Source of the DNA: Anaerofilum sp.
GTDB taxonomy: Bacteria; Bacillota; Clostridia; Oscillospirales; Ruminococcaceae
Length of the DNA stretch: 19,206 nt
Assembly (NCBI GenBank): GCA_020024115.1
Contig: JAHHUF010000026.1
Coordinates: forward strand, 1-19,206
Direction: 5' to 3'
Position 1 is the first letter of the stretch. Each line of letters begins with the position of its first letter. Positions 1-6,659 of the stretch are shown one piece after another. The notes under the pieces were generated by a model that saw only the letters and a list, made by a program, of their open reading frames with translations, had not been told where the DNA came from and did no database searches. The position numbers and the translations under genes were made by a program.

Positions 1-641
1 CTGGCAGCAGTGCATATTCGTTGCATTGCTATTTGGTGTGCTGTTTTGGCTTAAACTTGTGTAGACACTATTTAGGATTGTTTGTGTTTTTTGCAGAAGG
101 ATTGGGATTTTTTGTTATTCTAGATATTGGTTTGCTCATTTGGATTGGACATGGGTGGAGCCAATTAAATGACGAAATAGACTGTTATGAGCGCAGAACC
201 AAGACCTATGTACAAGCATATTACGCAGCCCAAAAAAACATAGAAATGCCAAAAAGCAGTGTTTTGGTATGCAATGGGAACTTTTATATCTGGAAAGAAG
301 AAAAGGCATTAAATCTTTTTGCAGCAAGCTACAAAGCAGAGTTTTTCAAAAAAATAGTTATTGATATAGAGGATATTTATTTTTATTCCAGAGAAGGAGA
401 AATAACAACCAGAACCTATGGCTATGGTGGTGATTCTTCCTATTCAGTCCTGACAGGGGCACATGGTAAAATAAATCCTGTTGTTATTGATACAAGTGTA
501 AATGATACTCGAAGAACCCAACTGGTATATAAAAAAGGAAATACTGACTGTTCCTTAAATTTTGCATATGAAGACTATTTAGTATTAAAACGCTTGATTC
601 CTGAAAAAGATATTGCTGTTGCACAAATTGCTCAACATTGA
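1..641 (+). CDS. 3' part of a membrane-anchored protein of unknown function (possible PH-like domain)
   Basis: I do not recognise this gene. The frame is open through the left edge with no stop, and the first usable start codon (TTG at 21) has no ribosome binding site, so the true start probably lies outside the window. The visible ~212 residues begin with two hydrophobic stretches (roughly codons 7-30 and 35-52) that look like a pair of membrane helices. A polar, aromatic-rich soluble part of about 150 residues follows. It contains IDIEDIYFYSREGE, later DTRRTQLVY, and ends with YEDYLVLKRLIPEKD. This arrangement (a short membrane hairpin, a beta-rich region, then a final helix with IPEKD) is reminiscent of small bacterial PH-like domain proteins common in Firmicutes. 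That is inference from memory and is weak. The gene ends 82 bases before the pfl promoter and appears unrelated to pfl. Confidence 0.6.
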   Translation, partial: GSSAYSLHCYLVCCFGLNLCRHYLGLFVFFAEGLGFFVILDIGLLIWIGHGWSQLNDEIDCYERRTKTYVQAYYAAQKNIEMPKSSVLVCNGNFYIWKEEKALNLFAASYKAEFFKKIVIDIEDIYFYSREGEITTRTYGYGGDSSYSVLTGAHGKINPVVIDTSVNDTRRTQLVYKKGNTDCSLNFAYEDYLVLKRLIPEKDIAVAQIAQH

Positions 642-670
642 TAAATCTAATGAAAAGTCGAAATTGCAAA

Positions 671-688
671 GGTTAGCTAAAACTAACC
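671..688. other. short inverted repeat downstream of the first gene
   Basis: GGTTAG and CTAACC form a 6-bp stem around the 6-base loop CTAAAA, 30 bases after the first stop codon. No T run follows on the plus strand, so it is a poor intrinsic terminator. It may help end transcription of the upstream gene or may be chance. Confidence 0.3.
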
Positions 689-722
689 AATCTATATCTT
701 GTGGATTTGTCAAAAATTACTG

Positions 723-751
723 TTGCAAATTTTATAACCACAGTGTATAAT
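723..751 (+). promoter_or_regulatory. promoter of the pflB-pflA operon
   Basis: TTGCAA (723-728) and TATAAT (746-751) are separated by exactly 17 bases, a good match to a vegetative sigma-A promoter. The predicted start is near 758, so the transcript would begin about 10 bases before the riboswitch aptamer. Confidence 0.8.
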
Positions 752-767
752 AAGTGCGTAAAAAGCA

Positions 768-839
768 ACACTCGTAACTGACGGAGATTGTGGAATACCA
801 CTAGGGAGCGAGTGTGATGTCATGCCGACCGTCTGGGCA
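768..839 (+). promoter_or_regulatory. ZTP riboswitch (pfl motif) aptamer
   Basis: The elements of the ZTP/ZMP aptamer are present in order. The outer helix is ACACTCG (768-774) with CGAGTGT (809-815). The conserved ACTGACGG strand comes next, then a small GTGG/CCAC hairpin (790-793/798-801) and the conserved GGGAG. The 3' hairpin is TGCC (823-826) with GGCA (836-839), carrying the signature CTGGGCA. GACGG (780-784) can pair with CCGTC (829-833), giving the pseudoknot typical of this class. ZTP riboswitches sense 5-aminoimidazole-4-carboxamide riboside 5'-triphosphate, a signal of 10-formyl-tetrahydrofolate shortage. The class was first named after pfl genes, which supply formate. Being upstream of pflB is therefore the expected context. 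Confidence 0.93.
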
Positions 840-874
840 GTATCCGTTAGAGGATACTGCCCTTTTTGCTTTTT
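835..874 (+). terminator. riboswitch-controlled intrinsic terminator before pflB
   Basis: GGGCAGTATCC (835-845) pairs perfectly with GGATACTGCCC (852-862) around a 6-base loop, followed by TTTTTGCTTTTT. The first bases of its 5' arm (835-839) are also the 3' strand of the last aptamer helix. Ligand-bound aptamer and terminator are therefore mutually exclusive, and ligand should switch the operon on. Confidence 0.93.
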
Positions 875-911
875 ATAAATAAAAAATACACAGATAAAAG
901 GAGATTATGCG

Positions 912-3140
912 ATGACTGCATGGGAAAATTTTGTAGCTGGTGAGTGGCAGCAGGAAATCAATGTTCGGGATTTTATCCAAAAGAACTACACTCCGTATGA
1001 GGGCGATGAGTCCTTTTTGGCACCAGCAACCGACCGCACCAAGCGGCTGCGAAAAAAATTTGAGGATTTGCTTGCACAAGAACTGAAAAATGATGGCTGT
1101 TTGAAAGTGGATACTGACACTGTTATTGGTTTGACCAGTTTTGGTGCAGGATATTTGGATAAAGAGAATGAGCTGATTGTTGGCTTGCAAACCGACGAGC
1201 CGCTCAAGCGTGCATGCAACCCTTATGGCGGTATGCGTATGGTGCGTCAGGCTTGCAAAGCTTATGGTGCACAGGTGTCTGACATCATCGAGGAACAGTT
1301 CCGTCTGCACAAAACTCACAATGACGGCGTTTTTGATGCCTATTCACAAGATGTGCGTGAGGCACGACACACCGGTTTGATTACCGGTTTGCCCGATGCT
1401 TATGGCCGTGGACGCATTATTGGTGACTATCGCCGTGTGGCACTGTATGGCATTGACCGCCTGATTGCTGAAAAGGAAAAGGACAAAGATGCACTGGCAG
1501 AGGGTGACTTTTTGCAGGATACCATCCGAAATGCCGAAGAACTGGCAGACCAGATTCGTGCATTGAAGGAAATTAAGAAAATGGCAGAGATGTATGGCTA
1601 TGACATTTCTCAGCCTGCAACCAATGCCCGTGAAGCAGTACAGTGGTTGTATTTTGGGTATCTTGCTTCCATCAAGGAGCAAAACGGTGCTGCAATGAGT
1701 TTGGGTAGAGTATCCACATTTTTGGACATCTATTTCCAGCGTGACCTTGAGGCAGGCACTCTCACCGAAAGCCAAGCACAGGAACTGATGGACGATTTTG
1801 TTATGAAACTGCGTATGGCTCGCCACCTGCGTACCCCCGATTACAATGAGCTGTTTGGTGGTGACCCAATGTGGATTACCGAGGCTTTGGGAGGTATGGG
1901 CGAAGATGGCAGAACTTTGGTAACAAAGAACTGTTTCCGCATGCTGCACACCTTGTACAATCTGGGTTCTTCCGCAGAGCCAAACCTGACGGTGCTGTGG
2001 AGTGAGCAGCTTCCTACTGGTTGGAAGCGTTATATTGCCCGTGTTTCCTGCGAAACCGATGCAATCCAATATGAAAACGACGATGTAATGCGTCCCCGTT
2101 TTGGTGACGATTATGCAATTGCTTGCTGTGTTTCTGCGATGCGTGTAGGCAAGGAAATGCAGTTCTTTGGTGCTCGTGCAAACCTTGCAAAGCTGGTGCT
2201 GATGGCAATCAACGGTGGTCGTGATGAAATTAAAAACGAGCAGGTAGGCCCTGAGATGCCTGTATGGCAGGAAGAATATCTGGACTATGACAAGTTGATG
2301 GAGCGTTTGGAGGTTTATCGCCCATGGCTGGCAAAAACCTATGTCAGTGCAATGAACATCATCCACTATATGCACGACAAATACGCCTATGAAAAGGCAC
2401 AAATGGCTTTGCATGACTCCACCGTTCATCGCTATATGAGCTTTGGTATCGCAGGCATGAGCTGCATGGCAGACTCTCTGTCTGCAATCAAGTATGCAAA
2501 GGTGAAATGTGTTCGCAATCCTGAAACCGGTCTGGTAACTGATTTTGAGATTGAAGGCGAATATCCTGCATTCGGCAACGATGACGACCGTGTTGACCAG
2601 ATTGCAAAAGAGCAGGTGGAAAAATTCTTCCGTGCATTGCAGCAGCATCCATTGTACCGAGATGCAGAACACACCTTGTCCATTTTGACCATTACTTCCA
2701 ATGTTATGTATGGCAAAAAGACAGGTAACACTCCCGATGGCCGCAAGCAGGGCGAACCCTTGGCACCTGGTGCAAACCCCATGTCCGGCAGAGATTCCAG
2801 CGGTGCGCTGGCTTCCTTGAACTCGGTTGCAAAGCTGGATTATGATGTTTGCCGTGACGGAATTTCCAACACATTCTCCATTGTACCTGATGCGCTGGGC
2901 AAAACCAAAGATGCACAGATTGATAATCTGGTTTGCATTTTGTCGGGATATTTCTTGCAGAATGCACACCATTTGAATGTAAATGTGCTGAACCGTGAAA
3001 CTTTGATGGACGCATACGAAAACCCCGAAAAATATCCAAGCCTGACCATTCGTGTATCTGGCTATGCGGTAAACTTTGCAAAGCTGAGCAGAGAGCAGCA
3101 AAGAGAAGTAATCAGCCGTACCTTCCATTTGGCGGTGTAA
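912..3140 (+). CDS. pflB: formate C-acetyltransferase (pyruvate formate-lyase)
   Basis: PFL is a cytoplasmic glycyl-radical enzyme that converts pyruvate and CoA to acetyl-CoA and formate in anaerobes. The 742-residue product is close to the usual ~750. The active-site pair is in IACCVSAM (Cys405-Cys406), followed by MQFFGARANLAK as in E. coli PFL. The glycyl-radical loop near the C terminus reads RVSGYAV, with Gly717 as the expected radical site, followed by a family-typical EQQREVISRTF. Both halves of the catalytic machinery are intact and no frameshift is seen. The ATG at 912 follows an AAAGGAGA site by about 8 bases. The gene lies directly behind the ZTP riboswitch and terminator, so expression should rise when formyl-folate is short, fitting the role of PFL as a formate source. 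The activase gene follows after 3 bases. Confidence 0.97.
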   Translation: MTAWENFVAGEWQQEINVRDFIQKNYTPYEGDESFLAPATDRTKRLRKKFEDLLAQELKNDGCLKVDTDTVIGLTSFGAGYLDKENELIVGLQTDEPLKRACNPYGGMRMVRQACKAYGAQVSDIIEEQFRLHKTHNDGVFDAYSQDVREARHTGLITGLPDAYGRGRIIGDYRRVALYGIDRLIAEKEKDKDALAEGDFLQDTIRNAEELADQIRALKEIKKMAEMYGYDISQPATNAREAVQWLYFGYLASIKEQNGAAMSLGRVSTFLDIYFQRDLEAGTLTESQAQELMDDFVMKLRMARHLRTPDYNELFGGDPMWITEALGGMGEDGRTLVTKNCFRMLHTLYNLGSSAEPNLTVLWSEQLPTGWKRYIARVSCETDAIQYENDDVMRPRFGDDYAIACCVSAMRVGKEMQFFGARANLAKLVLMAINGGRDEIKNEQVGPEMPVWQEEYLDYDKLMERLEVYRPWLAKTYVSAMNIIHYMHDKYAYEKAQMALHDSTVHRYMSFGIAGMSCMADSLSAIKYAKVKCVRNPETGLVTDFEIEGEYPAFGNDDDRVDQIAKEQVEKFFRALQQHPLYRDAEHTLSILTITSNVMYGKKTGNTPDGRKQGEPLAPGANPMSGRDSSGALASLNSVAKLDYDVCRDGISNTFSIVPDALGKTKDAQIDNLVCILSGYFLQNAHHLNVNVLNRETLMDAYENPEKYPSLTIRVSGYAVNFAKLSREQQREVISRTFHLAV

Positions 3141-3143
3141 ACG

Positions 3144-3866
3144 ATGACAGGACGGATTCATTCGGTACAGAGTTTGGGGGCAGTAGATGGCCCGGGGTTG
3201 CGGTATGTTGTCTTTATGCAGGGCTGTCCATTGCGCTGTGCCTATTGCCACAATCCGGACACATGGGACTTTGCAGAGGGAACAGTGCAGGAAAGTGCTG
3301 ACCTTGTCAAAAAAATTCTGCGGTTTCAGCCGTATTTTAAAAATACAGGGGGTGTTACTGTCACAGGCGGTGAGCCTTTGATGCAGGCAGATTTTGTGGC
3401 AGAACTCTTTGAAACATTGCAGCAGCAGGGGATTCACACTGCGTTGGACACTTCTGGGGCAGCCCCCTTGCAGCAGGCGGAAAAAGTTCTTCAACACACG
3501 AATCTTGTGTTGGCAGATCTAAAATTCCCCACGGAACAAGGCTACCAGACCCATTGCAAAGGCAGCTTTGAAAAAACAATGCAGTTTTTGAAAAAGGTGA
3601 AGGAAATGGGGATTCCCTTATGGATTCGTCATGTGGTAGCACCCGGTTTGACAGACAGCGACTCAAGCCTGACCAAAATTTATGAGATAGCAACAAGTTT
3701 TTCCAATCTTGAAAAAATTGAATGGTTGCCTTATAAAAATTTGTGCATTGAAAAATATCAGCGAATGAAGATTGACTTCCCAATGCAGGATACACAGCCA
3801 ATTGATGCGACTGAACTGGAAAACCGATTGAAAGGGCTGGGGATTTGGCAAGTACCTAGCCAGTAA
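3144..3866 (+). CDS. pflA: pyruvate formate-lyase activating enzyme (radical SAM)
   Basis: The activase is a radical SAM protein that uses a [4Fe-4S] cluster and S-adenosylmethionine to place the glycyl radical on PFL. The 240-residue length matches the family (246 in E. coli). The N terminus GRIHSVQSLGAVDGPGLRY is typical. The cluster motif CX3CX2C is CPLRCAYC (Cys28, Cys32, Cys35), followed by HNPDTWD. TGGEPL, the SAM-binding region, comes about 50 residues later. The ATG lies 3 bases after the pflB stop with only a weak GGCGGTG-like site, which suggests translational coupling to pflB. Its substrate is the neighbouring gene product, and the two share the riboswitch-controlled transcript. 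Confidence 0.96.
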   Translation: MTGRIHSVQSLGAVDGPGLRYVVFMQGCPLRCAYCHNPDTWDFAEGTVQESADLVKKILRFQPYFKNTGGVTVTGGEPLMQADFVAELFETLQQQGIHTALDTSGAAPLQQAEKVLQHTNLVLADLKFPTEQGYQTHCKGSFEKTMQFLKKVKEMGIPLWIRHVVAPGLTDSDSSLTKIYEIATSFSNLEKIEWLPYKNLCIEKYQRMKIDFPMQDTQPIDATELENRLKGLGIWQVPSQ

Positions 3867-3886
3867 GCACAAATAAATGTATTTCA

Positions 3887-3925
3887 AAATGCCCTCAAAT
3901 TTGATGAAATGCGAGGGCATTTTTT
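3887..3925 (+). terminator. intrinsic terminator of the pflBA operon
   Basis: AATGCCCTC (3888-3896) pairs with GAGGGCATT (3913-3921) around a 16-base loop, followed by a T run ending at 3925. It starts 21 bases after the pflA stop. The stretch 3926-4007 beyond it holds nothing I can identify. Confidence 0.88.
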
Positions 3926-4007
3926 CTGTTGACAGCAAATAGGAAGTTGCTTTTCTGTTTTGTGCAAAATGTACTGAAATATGCGAAAAATCACCCCAAA
4001 ATTCAGA

Positions 4008-4047
4008 TTGACAAGACAGTCAGTGCATGATAAAATAATATGAATTT
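4008..4047 (+). promoter_or_regulatory. promoter of the pyrBC operon with an AATTT transcript start
   Basis: TTGACA (4008-4013) and TAAAAT (4031-4036) are spaced by 17 bases, and TGA just before the -10 gives an extended -10. Counting seven bases from the -10 end puts +1 at A4043, so the transcript would begin AATTTAAG. In E. coli pyrBI the transcript begins AATTTG, and the three T residues allow UTP-dependent slippage. The promoter call is strong. The slippage idea is inference. Confidence 0.85.
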
Positions 4048-4072
4048 AAGCAATAGAAAGGAGAACAGAATT

Positions 4073-4159
4073 ATGTCAATACAAAGCAAAAAACAATTCG
4101 GTTTTTCTTTCGTTTTTGCAGTTTTCAAGGGGTATCAGCCCCGTTTTTGGTGTTTTTAA
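4073..4159 (+). CDS. 28-residue leader peptide of the pyrB attenuator
   Basis: A short ORF starts at ATG 4073, nine bases behind a near-perfect AAAGGAG site (4057-4063), and stops at TAA 4157-4159. The peptide begins MSIQSKKQF and ends RFWCF. It has seven phenylalanines because the mRNA is rich in U tracts. No protein function is expected. Its probable job is to load a ribosome on the nascent leader. The stop codon overlaps the 5' base of the terminator stem, so a ribosome reaching the end would cover the 5' arm and prevent the hairpin. This matches how the 44-codon leader works in the enterobacterial pyrBI operon, where UTP shortage stalls RNA polymerase long enough for the ribosome to catch up. 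Whether it is translated is not shown by sequence alone. Confidence 0.72.
   Translation: MSIQSKKQFGFSFVFAVFKGYQPRFWCF
4129..4157 (+). promoter_or_regulatory. candidate pause hairpin and U-tract region in the pyrB leader
   Basis: GGGG (4129-4132) pairs with CCCC (4139-4142) around TATCAG, followed by two T5 tracts (4144-4148, 4153-4157) just before the terminator. Further T tracts lie upstream at 4102-4117. A hairpin followed by U-rich RNA is where polymerase would pause when UTP is low. In enterobacterial pyrBI a comparable pause hairpin and uridine run precede the attenuator. The structure is visible; its role is inferred. Confidence 0.6.
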
Positions 4160-4189
4160 CTTTTCCTTTCGGGGAAAAGTTTTTTTTTT
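4158..4189 (+). terminator. intrinsic terminator (attenuator) before pyrB
   Basis: AACTTTTCC (4158-4166) pairs with GGAAAAGTT (4173-4181) around TTTCGG, and the T run is ten long (4180-4189). It lies between the promoter and pyrB, so it must be conditional. No competing antiterminator fold and no PyrR-binding loop is apparent, which favours control by translation of the leader ORF. Confidence 0.88.
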
Positions 4190-4235
4190 GCCCAAAACCC
4201 ATTTAAAAAGGTTGATGAAAAGGAGTGTGTACCTT

Positions 4236-5312
4236 ATGTTGAAAACTCATTCGTTGATTGAACCACAGGATTTAACTGTGGAGGAGATTGAACAGTTGTT
4301 TGCTTTGGCAGATGATATTAAAAATCGTCCCCATCTCTATCAAAATGCTTGTGCAGGAAAATTGATGGGAACTTTGTTCTACGAGCCAAGCACACGCACC
4401 CGTCTTTCCTTTGAATCGGCGATGAACCGTCTGGGCGGCAGAGTGGTTGGATTTTCTGACCCCGGTTCTTCCAGTGTAACAAAAGGGGAAACTGTTGCAG
4501 ATACCGCTCGTATGGTCAGCGGTTATGCAGATATTATTGTTATGCGCCATTCTTGGGAGGGCGCACCCAAAGTGGCAAGTTTGTACAGTGACATTCCGGT
4601 CATCAACGCAGGGGACGGCGGACACAACCACCCAACCCAAACCTTGACCGATTTGTATACATTCCATACTGTTTTTGGCAGAACAAACAACCTGAATATT
4701 GCTTTGTGTGGCGATTTGAAGTTTGGGCGAACCGTTCACAGCTTGATTCAAGCCATGAGCCGCTATGAAAATGTTTCTTTCAGTTTAATCAGCCCCAAGG
4801 AATTGCGGCTGCCCCAGTATTTGATTGACTTTTTGGATAAAAACAAAATCCCCTATAAAGAAGTGGACAAAATCGAAGATGCCATTGCAGAATGTGATGT
4901 TTTATATATGACCCGTGTGCAGCAGGAGCGTTTCGCAGACAAAGCGGAATATGAACGCTTGAAGGACTGCTACATTCTGGATACTGAAAAAATGAAGCTG
5001 GCAAAGCAGGACATGATTGTTATGCACCCATTGCCCCGTGTAAACGAAATCAGTACAGAGGTCGATTATGACCCCCGTGCAAAGTATTTCCGTCAGGCAC
5101 GCTATGGAATGTTTATCCGTATGGCACTTATTCTCAAGCTGTTGGAAGTGGGCTATCAGCCACAAAAAATTCGCTTGCAACCCACCGAACGACACTGTAA
5201 AAATGCGCGTTGTATCTGTAATATGCAGCAGGAACCTCAGCAAATGCTCAAAGTGGCAGAGGGGGTTTATCGCTGCTTGTATTGTGACTATACTGAAAAA
5301 GATGAAGAATAA
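4236..5312 (+). CDS. pyrB: aspartate carbamoyltransferase with fused PyrI-like zinc tail
   Basis: PyrB joins carbamoyl phosphate and aspartate in the committed step of pyrimidine synthesis. I start at ATG 4236, behind AAAGGAG (4219-4225). The frame is open from TTG 4116, but that would read through the attenuator. The protein has 358 residues against about 305-311 for the usual catalytic chain. Catalytic motifs are intact: carbamoyl-phosphate loop STRTR (52-56), VTKGET with Lys83, HPTQ (132-135), MTRVQ (225-229) and HPLPR (264-268). The catalytic domain ends near residue 310. The rest is a ~48-residue tail with Cys321, Cys326, Cys347 and Cys350 (CX4C-X20-CX2C). This closely resembles the zinc domain of the regulatory chain PyrI (CX4C-X23-CX2C in E. 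coli). The nucleotide-binding half of PyrI is absent. pyrC follows 15 bases downstream. Confidence 0.96.
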   Translation: MLKTHSLIEPQDLTVEEIEQLFALADDIKNRPHLYQNACAGKLMGTLFYEPSTRTRLSFESAMNRLGGRVVGFSDPGSSSVTKGETVADTARMVSGYADIIVMRHSWEGAPKVASLYSDIPVINAGDGGHNHPTQTLTDLYTFHTVFGRTNNLNIALCGDLKFGRTVHSLIQAMSRYENVSFSLISPKELRLPQYLIDFLDKNKIPYKEVDKIEDAIAECDVLYMTRVQQERFADKAEYERLKDCYILDTEKMKLAKQDMIVMHPLPRVNEISTEVDYDPRAKYFRQARYGMFIRMALILKLLEVGYQPQKIRLQPTERHCKNARCICNMQQEPQQMLKVAEGVYRCLYCDYTEKDEE

Positions 5313-5327
5313 AAGGAGGTATTTACC

Positions 5328-6503
5328 ATGTTGCTGAAAAACGGAACCCTTGCCGATGGCACACCTGCCGATTTGTGGCTGTATGAGGGGAAAATTCGTG
5401 CCATTGGGCAAAATTTGCCTGCCAATGGCGATAAAGTCATCGACCTTGAAGGGCGGACTGTCCTGCCCGGTTTTGTAGATTTGCATTGCCACTGGAGAAC
5501 ACCGGGCTTTGAATATAAAGAGGATTTGGAAAGCGGTTCCCGTGCAGCGGCAGCAGGGGGATACACCTTTGTGAATCTGATGCCCAACACAAAGCCAATC
5601 TGCTCCACAGCAGAGCAGGCAAGAGAAGTGAAGCAAAAAGCCGAACAGCTCGGCTTGTGTGGTGTCAACCAGACAGTCAGCATTACCGAAAATTTTGACG
5701 GTACCAGTGTACAGCGTTTGCTGGATATGCCTGATGATGTGAAATTCATCACCGAAGACGGCAAAGGGGTGCAAAATAACTCTGTGATGGCAAAAGCATT
5801 TGCAATTTGCCGTGAAAAGGGAATCACTTTGATGAGCCATGCTGAGGATATGGAAATTTCCCCATGGGATTACCGTCTGGCAGAAAACTTGGAAACTGTC
5901 CGCAATATTCATCTGAGCGAATACTACGGCACACGACTCCACATGGCACATGTCAGCACAAAAGAGGCAATTTTTGCCATCAGTGGAGCAAAGCAAAAAG
6001 GAATCCCTGTCACCTGTGAGGTAGCACCACACCACATTTGGTTCCACGATTTGGACTATCGTGTAAATCCGCCCATCCGTCAAAAAGAGGATGTAGAGGC
6101 TTTGGTTGCTGCTATTAAAGCGGGCTATGTGGATGCCATTGCAACCGACCACGCTCCTCACACCCCCGAGGACAAAGCAAAAGGAATGGCTGGCATGGTG
6201 GGCAGCGAAACCGCCTTTGGGGTCTGCTATACCAAACTGTGTCTGCAAGAGGGATTATCACTGGAAGCATTAAGCAATCTGATGAGTTATTACCCTGCCT
6301 GCATTATGGAGCTGGAAAACAAAGGCAAAGTTTTGGTTGGCTGGGATGCGGATTTGACTGTGGTGGATTTGGAACATCCCTATATTGTCAACCCTGACAC
6401 TTTCCAAAGCAAAAGCAAAAATACCCCCTTTGCAGGAGAAACTTTGTATGGAAAAGTTTGGATGACTTTAAAAAACGGAAAGATTAGTTTTTCAGAAAAA
6501 TAA
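5328..6503 (+). CDS. pyrC: dihydroorotase
   Basis: Dihydroorotase cyclises N-carbamoyl-L-aspartate to dihydroorotate, the third step of UMP synthesis. The 391-residue product is an amidohydrolase with a small beta part, then a TIM barrel. Metal ligands and catalytic residues are visible: HCHWR (His53, His55, Arg57) after PGFVDL, Asp144 in ITEDGKG, His171 in SHAED, His208 in HMAHVS, and catalytic Asp274 in ATDHAPH. Having Asp144 where other dihydroorotases have a carboxylated lysine fits the Bacillus/Aquifex-like class. The GFEYKED segment is typical. Translation starts at ATG 5328 behind a strong AAGGAGG (5313-5319), and the gap to pyrB is 15 bases. Expression should therefore depend on the attenuator before pyrB. 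A 200-base gap separates it from pyrF. Confidence 0.96.
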   Translation: MLLKNGTLADGTPADLWLYEGKIRAIGQNLPANGDKVIDLEGRTVLPGFVDLHCHWRTPGFEYKEDLESGSRAAAAGGYTFVNLMPNTKPICSTAEQAREVKQKAEQLGLCGVNQTVSITENFDGTSVQRLLDMPDDVKFITEDGKGVQNNSVMAKAFAICREKGITLMSHAEDMEISPWDYRLAENLETVRNIHLSEYYGTRLHMAHVSTKEAIFAISGAKQKGIPVTCEVAPHHIWFHDLDYRVNPPIRQKEDVEALVAAIKAGYVDAIATDHAPHTPEDKAKGMAGMVGSETAFGVCYTKLCLQEGLSLEALSNLMSYYPACIMELENKGKVLVGWDADLTVVDLEHPYIVNPDTFQSKSKNTPFAGETLYGKVWMTLKNGKISFSEK

Positions 6504-6514
6504 AATTGAATTGT

Positions 6515-6532
6515 ATTATTTTTAATAATTTT
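6515..6532 (+). terminator. weak AT-only hairpin after pyrC
   Basis: ATTATT (6515-6520) and AATAAT (6524-6529) form a 6-bp, AT-only stem with a 3-base loop, followed by a short T run. It is too weak to call a firm terminator but could partly end the pyrBC transcript. Confidence 0.28.
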
Positions 6533-6542
6533 CTTGTAAAAA

Positions 6543-6563
6543 TTCATAGAAAAACACTATGAA
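6543..6563. promoter_or_regulatory. perfect 7-bp dyad between pyrC and pyrF
   Basis: TTCATAG (6543-6549) and CTATGAA (6557-6563) form a perfect inverted repeat with a 7-base spacer (14-bp centre-to-centre). No T run follows, so it is not a normal terminator. It lies about 100 bases upstream of the pyrF -10 and could be an operator or an RNA hairpin in the pyrC 3' region. Function unknown. Confidence 0.35.
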
Positions 6564-6659
6564 ATCTCAACAATATTCTGCGCTGTTTTTGGTTTATTTG
6601 CTGAAAAAATCGAAGGAAAATGCTGTCGCTTGAAATTGTACGAAGTTACCGAAAAAATA

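Noticed and set aside
1344..3497. A 717-codon open frame on the minus strand.
   Set aside because: It is antisense to pflB and pflA, which are certain from their active-site motifs, and its translation is compositionally abnormal.
4073..4159. A phenylalanine-type amino-acid attenuator, because the leader peptide has seven Phe codons.
   Set aside because: The Phe codons are scattered rather than in a run, they follow from U tracts, and the downstream genes make pyrimidines, not phenylalanine. There is also no visible antiterminator pairing of the kind amino-acid attenuators need.
4116..4235. A 40-residue N-terminal extension of PyrB from TTG 4116.
   Set aside because: It would be translated through the attenuator hairpin and T10 run, has no RBS, and has a composition unlike PyrB. 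ATG 4236 has an AAAGGAG site and the expected N terminus.
4037..4235. A PyrR-dependent attenuator, the usual Gram-positive pyr control.
   Set aside because: I find no PyrR-binding loop sequence and no antiterminator that would compete with the terminator. A covariance search would be the decisive test.
4902..6248. A 448-codon open frame on the minus strand.
   Set aside because: It is antisense to pyrB and pyrC, with no RBS or recognisable domain.
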